Below are positions 1-8,332 of a stretch of 64,000 nt of DNA, piece after piece. Position 1 is the first letter of the stretch, and each line of letters opens with the position of its first letter. The DNA lies in assembly GCA_949372645.1 (NCBI GenBank), contig CASIAP010000004.1, positions 186,001 through 250,000 on the forward strand, given 5' to 3'. The position numbers were made by a program, and so were the translations under genes. This DNA comes from Candidatus Poseidoniaceae archaeon. Its GTDB lineage: Archaea; Thermoplasmatota; Poseidoniia; Poseidoniales; Poseidoniaceae. The notes beneath the pieces were generated by a model. That model saw nothing but the letters and a program-made list of their open reading frames with translations. It did not search any database and was not told the DNA's origin.

Positions 1-1
1 C

Positions 2-883
2 GACTTATGCCTTCCAATCATCAAGGCAAAGCGTCCGGTCTGGGATACATTCCCTGGCGCATGGTATACCATTGGCATCGATGCAGTGATGCCAAATGGA
101 CGAACCCTTCAGGTCGCTTCATGTCACCATTACCGAGATCAATGGGCCAAAGCATTCGACCTTTCATATGAGAACCTCGATGCAAAACAGCAGTTTTGCC
201 ACCAGACGACCTATGGAATGTCAGAACGTCTACTCGGCGCTGTTGTTGGTATGCATGGTGATGAAAATGGGCTCATTATGCCACCAGCTGTTGCGCCGTT
301 CCAGGTCGTCATATGCCCAATGATTCGAAAGAACTCAGATGTTGATACCGTTTCTGTCGCACAAGAGATGGCTGTAACACTCCGCAAACATGGATTGCGT
401 GTCAAAGTCGATACTCGAGATATACACGCTGGTCAAAAGTACTATGATTGGGAAATCAAAGGTGTGCCTCTCCGACTCGATGTTGGACCACGTGACATTG
501 CCCAGGGCACTGCATTCGCTGCACGAAGGACAGGTGGCAAAGAGCCAATTCAAATGGATGACTTACCGAATTCATGCCTACAAATTTTGGATGAGATTGC
601 TCAGGAGTTAAGAAAGCGATCTTCTGCCCATATGGATGATGTCATACAACCTCTTCCACCTTTCAATGAAATTGATGGGACTTGGATTATGGATGGAGAA
701 ATTGAAGATGGTAAAATCTACCAGATACCTTTCGATGGAACAGATGCACATGCCGAGGCAATTGAACGTGCGACAAGCCTGACTTTCTTGGGAGATTCTA
801 CAGAAGATTTCACTGATGAAATCCCTTGCCACATGAGTGGTAAGATGACTCGTCGTCGAATTATTCTTGCGAAGACCTATTGA
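2..883 (+). CDS. proS: Prolyl-tRNA synthetase, C-terminal part (5' end outside window)
   Basis: Class II prolyl-tRNA synthetase, which charges tRNA-Pro in the cytoplasm. The frame is open to the left edge, so the N-terminal part with motif 1 is missing. The first visible residues (VWDTFPGAWYTIGID, then MPNGR and LQVASCHHY) match the archaeal/eukaryotic-type ProRS catalytic domain leading into motif 3. These are followed by the anticodon-binding domain (FQVVICPM, residues DVGPRDIAQG) and the C-terminal zinc-type extension ending in a terminal tyrosine, which is characteristic of this subclass. An in-frame ATG at 86 is internal and not the start. The next gene lies on the opposite strand and converges on it across 64 bases. 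Confidence 0.93.
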   Translation, partial: DLCLPIIKAKRPVWDTFPGAWYTIGIDAVMPNGRTLQVASCHHYRDQWAKAFDLSYENLDAKQQFCHQTTYGMSERLLGAVVGMHGDENGLIMPPAVAPFQVVICPMIRKNSDVDTVSVAQEMAVTLRKHGLRVKVDTRDIHAGQKYYDWEIKGVPLRLDVGPRDIAQGTAFAARRTGGKEPIQMDDLPNSCLQILDEIAQELRKRSSAHMDDVIQPLPPFNEIDGTWIMDGEIEDGKIYQIPFDGTDAHAEAIERATSLTFLGDSTEDFTDEIPCHMSGKMTRRRIILAKTY

Positions 884-947
884 CACTGAATTAAAAACTT
901 GGGTCGACAACTACAAGTCTTGTGAACGAGTTAAAACAGCAAAGTAT

Positions 948-1571
948 TCATTCCATTCCAGACATATCTGAATTCATGGATTGGGTATATCCCGATTGAG
1001 GAGTCGTCGCATTGAACCACATGCTCATCTCTTGTGCACTGTCCCACAATCCAACTCGGGCAGAAAGAATGGTATTATTTTCGATGAGTAATACATGTGG
1101 AATCGAAGTGACTGACAAATTTGCAGATAACAGTGGAGCGTGTAAAAATGGACGATTTACAGAGCGATTCAGTTCTTCTTCAATCATAAGATGCCATTCG
1201 GTCATATTCGAACTGTCATTCCCAGCGTGCTTGTTGAACACGAGTAAATGATCACTCATCATAGATTGGTCAAGGGCATCAATTGTTGGCTTACAATGGG
1301 TGCACCAAGATGCAGAAAAATAGGCTACCCAACGCCCAGTATTATTAGCAGAAGAACCATTCCAGTGCGTTCCATTTTGATCAATTAAATCAAAACTTGG
1401 AAATTCACAACCAACATGCCATTCGGGTACATTATTTTCAGTACATTCTTCCATTGAACCATCCATCATGTCCATTGAATCCTCCACCATTCCCATTTCG
1501 TCACCCATACATCCAGAAAGGCTACTTAGTGAAAAAAGGAGAATGAGTGCATATGACATTTTTTTCTTCAT
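948..1571 (-). CDS. Secreted thioredoxin-fold lipoprotein
   Basis: A 207-residue protein with a basic N-terminus, a hydrophobic core and a Leu-Ser-Gly-Cys lipobox around residues 18-21, so it is probably a lipid-anchored extracellular protein. A Met/Asp-rich linker follows. A thioredoxin/TlpA-like fold comes next, with the redox motif Trp-Cys-Thr-His-Cys near residue 93 and the cis-proline signature SIPHVLLI near residue 160. The family reduces or forms disulfides outside the membrane; the partner is not known. A GGTGA motif six bases before the ATG supports the start. The gene stands alone between convergent proS and a 176-base spacer in which I see nothing further. Confidence 0.8.
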   Translation of the reverse strand: MKKKMSYALILLFSLSSLSGCMGDEMGMVEDSMDMMDGSMEECTENNVPEWHVGCEFPSFDLIDQNGTHWNGSSANNTGRWVAYFSASWCTHCKPTIDALDQSMMSDHLLVFNKHAGNDSSNMTEWHLMIEEELNRSVNRPFLHAPLLSANLSVTSIPHVLLIENNTILSARVGLWDSAQEMSMWFNATTPQSGYTQSMNSDMSGME

Positions 1572-1747
1572 TTCAATTCACCATTGGGGTAATGCTTTGT
1601 TCATGATGGCCCAATGTATCAACCTATGGTTAAGGTATTCTAGTGAGGTATTCTTTAGTTATGGTGGACACCTTTCGATGGGTTCCTTTGAATTAAATCA
1701 ATGTGCCATCAAAACAAAGCACAATCATCGAAGAGAATTCTAGAATA

Positions 1748-2596
1748 TTATGATTTTTTACTTAATCGAGGGATAAGAGCAGGAGTATTCTCTCTGTATT
1801 TTTGATATCCGGGATCATCTTCCCACTTTTCTAAAGCTCGTTTATCGAGTATGGGAATTCCACTGACTTTCGTTAAGAGAAGATAAATGAATAGGGGCGA
1901 AACCCATGCCACTCTTTCGAGACCTGTAAAGCAAGATATTCCAAAGAAGGCGATTCCAGTCCATAGAAGAATTTCCCCTAAGTAGTTCGGATGCCGAGAG
2001 TACGACCACAAACCACTGTCAATCCATTTGCCCTGATTATTTGGTTCTGTATTGAATACTGTTTTTTGTTTATCGGCTATGGCTTCAATACCAAATCCGA
2101 GTATCCATATGGTCAATCCTATACCGTCCCATATCCCTAATGGAGTTCCTGAATCTGCTTGACTATTGATGACAATAACTACGATCATTGTTAGGAAAAT
2201 CCACAGACCTTGAAGAGTCCATGGTACAAGAAATCGGATCGGCGATGTTTTGAGTTGATCAAAGCGTCCATCTTTTCCAGTTCGATGAATACGAAGATAA
2301 AGAAAACTGGACAAGCGCAAAGACCAGATAACCACAAGTAAACTGACGATTAATTCTCTTGCACTTGGAGGTTCGGACTGTGAACCCGCCCAAAGGCTGA
2401 ATCCTACGACTGTGAGATAGGTTAAGCCACCCGTTAAATCATAGAAGCGTTCAGTTTTCCCGAAAGATGCAGGTATCCATGCTATCCATTGCATACCAAT
2501 GCTAATCACTGCACAATAGAATACAGCAGAGTATCCATTCAAAACGACTGAATTATTTCCAACAGCACGAACCATCAAAAAGACAATGAGAAACAC
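1748..2596 (-). CDS. DUF1295 / steroid 5-alpha-reductase-like membrane protein
   Basis: A polytopic membrane protein of up to 282 residues. The C-terminal signature (SYSRHPNYLGEILLWTG near residues 200-216) is that of the isoprenylcysteine methyltransferase / steroid 5-alpha-reductase superfamily. The N-terminal part (ERFYDLTGGLTYL) is typical of DUF1295. Members reduce double bonds of lipids or methylate them using a cofactor bound near the RHPNY motif; the substrate here is unknown, and an archaeal lipid is only a guess. The longest frame starts at a GTG at 2596. An ATG seven codons inside (2575) is an equally good start. No operon partner is evident. Confidence 0.78.
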   Translation of the reverse strand: MFLIVFLMVRAVGNNSVVLNGYSAVFYCAVISIGMQWIAWIPASFGKTERFYDLTGGLTYLTVVGFSLWAGSQSEPPSARELIVSLLVVIWSLRLSSFLYLRIHRTGKDGRFDQLKTSPIRFLVPWTLQGLWIFLTMIVVIVINSQADSGTPLGIWDGIGLTIWILGFGIEAIADKQKTVFNTEPNNQGKWIDSGLWSYSRHPNYLGEILLWTGIAFFGISCFTGLERVAWVSPLFIYLLLTKVSGIPILDKRALEKWEDDPGYQKYRENTPALIPRLSKKS

Positions 2597-2802
2597 GGAT
2601 AGCTACAACGATTGTTGTTAGTCGCAAATCCTGACGAGTAGAATCCATTGCTATCACCTACACTAGTATCATCATATTGTTAATAATTCTGCTTAACATC
2701 TAAGCAGAGGTACCCTCGAAAAGCCCGGACTTGTAAACCACTAATTCAGCAAGTGCCAACTTATGGATTTCTCGATAAGCCCATTCATTATTCGAATGAA
2801 TC

Positions 2803-3828
2803 TCAGCGTGTAGCAAGAGTGAGGTTCTTCCACATCTCTTCAGGTACTTCCATAGCAAGGCGAAGACCACCCATAGCACCGAGGCGCACTGGGTCATCGA
2901 CGACGTGAACATTGACATCGCCCATATCGGAGAGTTTACGTTCAATCATTGCGCCAAGTCCTTTGATACCGGACCCCCCACCAGCGAGAACCATATTTCG
3001 ACGGAATTCGTCGTGGTATTCGGGGTTAGAACCTGCAATCAATTGCTTGACGTTATCGACGATTGGGTCTACAATTGCTTCACAAGCACGTTGGATACAA
3101 TCTGTAATGTCAAGATTCATTGCTTTACCTTCAATTGAAAAATCAACCATAACTGGTTCATCAGGAGAAGAATTTCCTACGAAGGAATGCTGTTCCTTCC
3201 AACGTCGAGCCATATCTTTTGTGATTTGAGCTCCACTGTATTTGGATTGAACTTCTTCGATGATCTTACGGTCAATGAAATCTCCAGCATGACCTGTGTG
3301 CATTTGGTCACCAGGTCCTGGAATAGTCCCGTAGACACGGCAAAGATCGGCTGTTCCAGCGCCAATATCAATGACGAGGGTGTGTTCAAGCATGTCCAAT
3401 GCATATGCAACAGCGAAAGGCTCAGAAATAATCATTGCAGCGTTTACTGATCCTGCTGCAGCATCAAAGATAGCCGTCTTGTCGACATAACTTGCTTCAG
3501 CTGGAGCACCAATGACTGCGACGACACGATCATAATCTTCAGGGTCTGAAAGACCAATGAGGTGGGTAATGAAGTGAGCGATGAATTCGCGGTCTTCTTG
3601 AGTATCTTTGATAACACCCAATTCCAAAGGACGGAAAAGGTTGAGAGCGAGACGATTCTTGAGGGCTTCTTCACCGAAAAGGACATCTCGCTTGAGGAAA
3701 TTACGTGCAATTGGGTCCTTAGGAGTTCCAATTACTGTGAGTTCTTCTTCTTCGTGGCTATCCGAAGATACCATGACGGAACGGAAGGTTCCTAAATCAA
3801 TTCCAATATACAATATGTCTTCTGCCAT
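2803..3828 (-). CDS. MamK-like actin-family ATPase
   Basis: A 341-residue actin-fold ATPase, probably a filament-forming cytoskeletal protein. Phosphate-1 loop GIDLGT lies at residues 9-14, phosphate-2 loop VIDIGAGTADL at about 152-162, and the adenosine loop LAGGGSG near residue 277. Several stretches recall bacterial MamK rather than MreB, crenactin or Hsp70: GTIPGPGDQ (168-175), KEQHSFVG (211-218), the ACEAI helix, and the NPEYHDEF segment before the adenosine loop. MamK positions magnetosomes, but no magnetosome gene is seen here. It lies 157 bases downstream of a zinc-ribbon gene on the same strand. The function in an archaeon is unknown; cell shape, polarity or organelle-like positioning are possible. 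Confidence 0.85.
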   Translation of the reverse strand: MAEDILYIGIDLGTFRSVMVSSDSHEEEELTVIGTPKDPIARNFLKRDVLFGEEALKNRLALNLFRPLELGVIKDTQEDREFIAHFITHLIGLSDPEDYDRVVAVIGAPAEASYVDKTAIFDAAAGSVNAAMIISEPFAVAYALDMLEHTLVIDIGAGTADLCRVYGTIPGPGDQMHTGHAGDFIDRKIIEEVQSKYSGAQITKDMARRWKEQHSFVGNSSPDEPVMVDFSIEGKAMNLDITDCIQRACEAIVDPIVDNVKQLIAGSNPEYHDEFRRNMVLAGGGSGIKGLGAMIERKLSDMGDVNVHVVDDPVRLGAMGGLRLAMEVPEEMWKNLTLATR

Positions 3829-3985
3829 AGCACTCGCCTATCCTGTCCATTGCGAACTACCTTATGAAGAATACCTCGCTTATGGGAGAGGTCATCACTG
3901 CATAAGAAGAAAAGATTCTACGAAATGGAAGAAGGATTAAACTATAGAACAGATTACCAAGAGTGGGAAATTCATTTTAGTAGGC

Positions 3986-5002
3986 TTAACACCATTCTTC
4001 ACAGCCTTGACAATACCATGCAGCATATTCTGTGTAAAGTTTTGCCATTTGTCCACAGGATGTGCATTCCTTTAGCGTGTCTTCCCCATAAATTTCCAAG
4101 ACCATTTGAACATGGTATGTGTCATCGATGCCTAATTGTTGTCTCATTGACCAAAGCAATTGATCTTCACTTGGAGATATAATTCCGTCTTCTAAAACGA
4201 GTTCAACAATATTTCGATAATCATCGAAATCTTGCAAGTTACGAGCATCAAGTATGACTCCATTCTTTTCTGCTACTATGTCTGTGCCCCCAGGATCGTC
4301 AACAAACAAGACTAAGGATTCTGCTTTAAGATCCGCATTCCGAAGTTCAAAAGAAATACGAACCCCTTCGAGAGTTGCAAAAACTAAATCCGAATTACTG
4401 TTGATTGAATTGCAAATGGAACGAGCAGTGTCTTCCGCAGAGCGCCCCTTTCGCCAGCCAAGAGGGTCATCAACGTTAAAGCAATAAAATTCAGTGCCTT
4501 TCCCAGGATACTCAAGACGGATTTCTTCACCACCATCAAATCCGTTTGCAACGACCGTTAGAGCGGCTACTTCAGTTGAAACAAGGTTATCTTCATCATC
4601 AAAACTAATCATGAGAGGTTTCCTTTCTTCTGTTGCGGTATTGAAATGACCTTGCATTCCTGACATCCATTTGTCTTCAAGGCGAGTAAGTGATTCCTCT
4701 TGACTTTTGGAAAGGTTCTTTTCAATCCCAAGAACTCCCGCTAGGCTACCGCTTTCGACCTCGCGCTTGAATTCCTCAATTTGTTGACTGTCTTGATGGT
4801 ACGTTGGGACTTCAGTAGCATTCGATTCTTCGACATAGTCGGGATCTTTCCATTCATGTTGGCAACCTACACAATTGAGATATCCATTCATGGTCGAAGG
4901 TTGGGATTCTCCACCACATCGGGGGCAATCACCACCTTCATTGAAGCCGAGATTGTCAACAGCTTCACGTCGACCCTTCCGCATGTTGCCAAATCCCGCC
5001 AT
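3986..5002 (-). CDS. Protein with zinc ribbons at both ends, function unknown
   Basis: About 338 residues; family not recognised. Near the N-terminus is a four-cysteine zinc ribbon (CPRCGG ... CVGCQHEW) and at the extreme C-terminus a second one (CTSCGQ ... CQGCEEW). Between them are an acidic, Glu-rich linker and a mixed alpha/beta region of roughly 200 residues that contains an EDGIISPSEDQLLWSMRQQLGI segment resembling a small helical domain. I start it at the ATG at 5002 (MAGFGN); the frame stays open to an ATG at 5032, but the first ten extra residues look non-coding. It lies upstream of the actin-like gene on the same strand, so a shared role is conceivable but not shown. Confidence 0.7.
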   Translation of the reverse strand: MAGFGNMRKGRREAVDNLGFNEGGDCPRCGGESQPSTMNGYLNCVGCQHEWKDPDYVEESNATEVPTYHQDSQQIEEFKREVESGSLAGVLGIEKNLSKSQEESLTRLEDKWMSGMQGHFNTATEERKPLMISFDDEDNLVSTEVAALTVVANGFDGGEEIRLEYPGKGTEFYCFNVDDPLGWRKGRSAEDTARSICNSINSNSDLVFATLEGVRISFELRNADLKAESLVLFVDDPGGTDIVAEKNGVILDARNLQDFDDYRNIVELVLEDGIISPSEDQLLWSMRQQLGIDDTYHVQMVLEIYGEDTLKECTSCGQMAKLYTEYAAWYCQGCEEWC

Positions 5003-5070
5003 ATTGTTCCCACACCCTTGCCTTTCTATCAAGGCTTTGGAGAAAATAAATGGAAAAAGTCCACGACAAA

Positions 5071-5919
5071 TTAACGCTTAGGAATCGCTTTGAGTCCATA
5101 ACGAATCATACCTTCTTGCGCGTAAATTCTTCGGACAGCGAAATGAACTGTATCTCCAATCTTCGGAGAATATTCGAGATCATCTGTGACGAGAAAAACC
5201 CCTCGAGGACCCTGTGTAAATCGAACTAAAAGAGTCTGAATGCCACCCAAAATAGGTGCGCGTAATGAAAATTCGGATGGCGCTCCAGCCGCACTGAGTT
5301 TGGTCCATGATTCAACTTGAGCCTCCGGAAGAAGCATATGCGATTCCTTAGAAATACGTAAACCATTTTCATCGAGTTGGCGTGGAGGCCAAATCATACG
5401 GTCACCTACTTTTTGAGAAGTTAGCGATAATCGGGCCACAGCTCCTTCCAGATATTGTGAAGTCGATACATATGCTCCTTGTGATACATGATGTACTTCC
5501 TGTTCAAGTCTCCATGCTTCATTCATATCTTTAAAAAAACCAGTATCGATAATTTCAACATCAGTTGGTGCTTTGAAATCATACGATTGCGCATTGCATT
5601 TAGCAACGACCAGTGTTGCTTCTTCACCACCCAAAAGGTCCCATGCCACGTCTTCAAATTTCAAATCAGCATTATGAGCCATCGAATCAGCACCCGTTGC
5701 AAGGAAGACGGTTCGAGCATCAATTGAATCCGAAAGATGGATGGATTCTATCAAATGACCTTTACTGTGCATGTATTGGATTCCCGCAATGGCCATTGTT
5801 GTCGAGTCACTGTCAGGACCATAGACGATTATATCCTCATGAATGTAAGGAGATTGTATGAACAATGACTCTTCATTCATCACAGCTAAATAGCCCTTCC
5901 AATGAAAGTAATCATCCAT
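5071..5919 (-). CDS. DUF35 OB-fold protein with degenerate thiolase-like N-terminus
   Basis: 282 residues starting at the ATG at 5919, which follows a GGGAGGGAG ribosome-binding motif. The C-terminal ~120 residues look like a DUF35 acyl-CoA-associated OB-fold (WPPRQ, then LRAPILGGIQTLLVRF, and near the end YAQEGMIRYGLK). The zinc-ribbon cysteines usually found before this fold are absent. The N-terminal ~150 residues (YGPDSDSTTMAIAGIQYM) recall the start of HMG-CoA synthase-like condensing enzymes but show no catalytic Cys/His. In archaea a thiolase, HMG-CoA synthase and DUF35 protein form a complex that channels acetoacetyl-CoA in the mevalonate pathway. Its start overlaps the thiolase stop by eight bases, so translational coupling is likely. 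Confidence 0.72.
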   Translation of the reverse strand: MDDYFHWKGYLAVMNEESLFIQSPYIHEDIIVYGPDSDSTTMAIAGIQYMHSKGHLIESIHLSDSIDARTVFLATGADSMAHNADLKFEDVAWDLLGGEEATLVVAKCNAQSYDFKAPTDVEIIDTGFFKDMNEAWRLEQEVHHVSQGAYVSTSQYLEGAVARLSLTSQKVGDRMIWPPRQLDENGLRISKESHMLLPEAQVESWTKLSAAGAPSEFSLRAPILGGIQTLLVRFTQGPRGVFLVTDDLEYSPKIGDTVHFAVRRIYAQEGMIRYGLKAIPKR

Positions 5920-7087
5920 TCCGCTCCCTCCCAAAAATGTGAACGGCGCATGTAGCACCAGAACCTCCAACATTGTGAGTCAATGCAGTTTCTGCATCCC
6001 TCACTTGTCGGGCGCCTTCTACTGTACCCCTCAACTGTTTGAAAACTTCCACTGCCTGTCCCGTTCCGGTAGCTCCAAGTGGATGGCCTTTGGATTTGAG
6101 ACCTCCACTCGGGTTGATACAAACTGAGCCTTCATTCCTGACACCTTGACCTTCACGTGCAAACACGCCACCCTGGCCTTGTTCTGCAAATCCAAGGTCT
6201 TCGGTCGCCATTAATTCCGCAATTGTAAAGCAGTCATGAACTTCAGCCAAATCGATATCATTCGCAGTCAAGCCCGCAGCAGAATAGGCAGATTTGGAGG
6301 CCTTTTGAGTCGCTATGAGTTGGGTAACCGAGGGACGGTCATGAAGTGCTAGCCGATCAGAGGCGGCGCCTGATGATTGAATCCATACAGGGTCCTCTGT
6401 GAATTGACGAGCGACATGGTCTGCAGCGAGAATTACACATGATGCACCGTCGGATGTCGGACAGCAATCATACAATGTAAGTGGATCTGCGACCATGAAT
6501 CCACTTTCAGCCTTTTCATAGGACACTTGCTTCCTAATATGCGCATCCTCATTTTCAAAACCATGCATATGGTTTTTTACGCTAATGTGTACCAAATCAT
6601 CATGAGATGAATCGTGTTCATGGAAATGCCGTCGTGCCATCAAGGCATAGGTCCCCGGAAAAGTAAGTCCTGCAAGACGTTCCCATTCTGTATCGCCAGA
6701 AACGCCAAGCCAGAAACGTTTTCGTTCTGGAGATAAATCATTCATTTTCTCGATTCCACCAGCTACTACAAGATCCGCCTGGCCACTTTTTATTGCCATC
6801 CAAGCATCACGGAGTGCAAATCCAGAAGATGCACAAGCATTTTCCACACGTCGTACTGGAATTCCATCCAATCCTGAATGTTCAGTCAATAAAGCTGCAG
6901 TGTTGCCGAGTTGTGCCCCACCAAATGCTACACTTCCAATGAAGGCCTCATCAACTTGACGTGGTTCAAAATCTTTGTCGACACTGGAAAACGCATTTTC
7001 GGCTGCCTCTGCCCACATTGCTTTGAGGCCGAGTTGGTGATTGCCAAACTTTGTTTGACCAGCACCGATAACGGCAACATCGACCAT
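5912..7087 (-). CDS. Thiolase (acetyl-CoA C-acetyltransferase type)
   Basis: 391 residues from the ATG at 7087 (MVDVAVIGAGQTKFG), which is the usual archaeal thiolase start; an upstream in-frame ATG at 7111 is less likely. The nucleophilic cysteine lies in ENACASSGFAL (about residue 82). The C-terminal His/Gly motif NPSGGLKSKGHPLGATG is intact. This resembles the archaeal SCP2-type thiolase that condenses two acetyl-CoA to acetoacetyl-CoA, the first step of the mevalonate pathway. A role in acyl-CoA degradation cannot be excluded. The DUF35 gene overlaps its stop codon, as expected for the thiolase-DUF35 complex. A dedicated HMG-CoA synthase gene is not seen in the window. Confidence 0.88.
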   Translation of the reverse strand: MVDVAVIGAGQTKFGNHQLGLKAMWAEAAENAFSSVDKDFEPRQVDEAFIGSVAFGGAQLGNTAALLTEHSGLDGIPVRRVENACASSGFALRDAWMAIKSGQADLVVAGGIEKMNDLSPERKRFWLGVSGDTEWERLAGLTFPGTYALMARRHFHEHDSSHDDLVHISVKNHMHGFENEDAHIRKQVSYEKAESGFMVADPLTLYDCCPTSDGASCVILAADHVARQFTEDPVWIQSSGAASDRLALHDRPSVTQLIATQKASKSAYSAAGLTANDIDLAEVHDCFTIAELMATEDLGFAEQGQGGVFAREGQGVRNEGSVCINPSGGLKSKGHPLGATGTGQAVEVFKQLRGTVEGARQVRDAETALTHNVGGSGATCAVHIFGRERNG

Positions 7088-7197
7088 GACATGCCCAAGA
7101 TGAACAAGCATTTGATTGAGTCGGTCGGGAAAATACAGTCATTTTTCCGTTCGAACCATCCGTAGAGTCTAAGAACACGCTCTACTCCCCCCAAAAC

Positions 7198-7893
7198 ATG
7201 CTACGACAATGTAGAGCCCACGGGCACTTCAAGGGTGCTAACTGCCCCACCTGTAACGAAGAAGGAAAATTCATCATGAGTGACCGAGAATCGAACTCTC
7301 TGGGTCGAATGCTGGCACTTGTCTTGCGACATGCTCCTGAAAAGTTTAACGTGGAAATGGACATCAATGGATGGGTCAATGGCCGAGAACTTTCGGAATC
7401 GATTTCAAAGCAACGTCGACACTATCATTGGCTCCGTGGCTGGCATTTTGCAGCAATAGCTAACGCTGATGACAAAGGACGTTACCAAGTCGAAGGTGAA
7501 ATGCTTCGTGCAACCTATGGACACTCAATTGAACTTGAACTCGACCTTCCAACAGACCAAATCCCTGAAGCGCTTTATTGGCCTTGTGAAGAAGAGCAAG
7601 TAGAGACGACTAAAGAATTAGGAATCACAACAGGAGATCGAAAGCATATCCATCTCTCCCGAAGTATCACCAATGCCATGGAAGCAGGACACGTTCGTAT
7701 TCAACGACCTGCTATTCTTGAAGTTGATACCGTTCGAGCAATCGCCGATGGACATATCATTTACCGTGCTGGGAAAACTGTCTTCCTTGTTGATGAAATG
7801 CCAGGTGAGTATCTCTACCGTATTGAAGCAGATGACCCAATTATTATGGAAATCGTCGCTCAATGGGAACTTGAAGCACAAGAAGAAGAGTGA
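7198..7893 (+). CDS. kptA: RNA 2'-phosphotransferase (Tpt1/KptA family)
   Basis: 231 residues. The KptA fold transfers an internal 2'-phosphate of RNA to NAD+, giving ADP-ribose 1'',2''-cyclic phosphate. SLGRMLALVLRHAPEKF and HLSRS (near residue 150) are family signatures carrying the catalytic Arg/His residues. The first ~25 residues hold a zinc-finger-like pattern, Cys-x2-His-Gly then Cys-x2-Cys, seen in many archaeal homologues, so I keep the ATG at 7198 rather than the one at 7276. Archaea lack the fungal tRNA ligase pathway, so the in vivo substrate is uncertain. It is divergent from the thiolase operon across 110 bases and converges on the next gene with no gap. Confidence 0.9.
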   Translation: MLRQCRAHGHFKGANCPTCNEEGKFIMSDRESNSLGRMLALVLRHAPEKFNVEMDINGWVNGRELSESISKQRRHYHWLRGWHFAAIANADDKGRYQVEGEMLRATYGHSIELELDLPTDQIPEALYWPCEEEQVETTKELGITTGDRKHIHLSRSITNAMEAGHVRIQRPAILEVDTVRAIADGHIIYRAGKTVFLVDEMPGEYLYRIEADDPIIMEIVAQWELEAQEEE

Positions 7894-8229
7894 TTACCGC
7901 TTTTCGCCACATGAGGCGCAGAAGTCGAGATCATTCTCAAGTTGATTTCCGCATCCACTGCATACTGATTGGCCTATGTTGAGTGTTTCAATTTTAGAAA
8001 CATGTTGCGGAGCGTCATCTCGAGAATTCTGTTTAACAAAGTGCAGCGGGTTGATTCCATGATCTTTAAGTTCACGGAATCTGTTTCCAAAGATTATAGC
8101 TTCTTGTATAGCAGATTCGATTTGAAGTTGACGTGATTCTCGGTCTGTACGATCACCGATTTCTTCTGATTCTTCAAGAATCGCTTGGAGATGGCGCATA
8201 AAGTCGCTCAGTGATGGACCGTCGGACAT
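7894..8229 (-). CDS. Small zinc-ribbon protein, function unknown
   Basis: 111 residues. The N-terminal two thirds is predicted mostly helical and charged (SDFMRHLQAILEESEEIG ...). The last ~25 residues form a zinc ribbon with two CxxC pairs (CSGCGNQ and CASCGEK), the common 'zinc-ribbon at C-terminus' layout. I do not recognise the helical part. The stop codon abuts the end of kptA on the other strand and the start lies 103 bases from that of isopentenyl phosphate kinase, so the promoter region must be short. Confidence 0.68.
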   Translation of the reverse strand: MSDGPSLSDFMRHLQAILEESEEIGDRTDRESRQLQIESAIQEAIIFGNRFRELKDHGINPLHFVKQNSRDDAPQHVSKIETLNIGQSVCSGCGNQLENDLDFCASCGEKR

Positions 8230-8332
8230 GTTGATGGCATCACCCAGTGGGTCATCAATGCTTGGAGTGGAAATTACCTTTTTCTTGGAAATGAAGGGGC
8301 ATCCTCATGTGCGATTTCCTCTTCGGCATACC

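Noticed and set aside
2700-2945. Minus-strand frame that runs past the actin-like stop, coding HAEIHSNNEWAYREI-like sequence
   Set aside because: It overlaps the actin gene in another frame, has no ribosome-binding motif and no family match; the actin protein already ends where MamK-type proteins usually end.
2803-5002. A magnetosome island around the MamK-like gene
   Set aside because: No MamA, MamB, MamE or other magnetosome-type protein is seen in the surrounding 10 kb.
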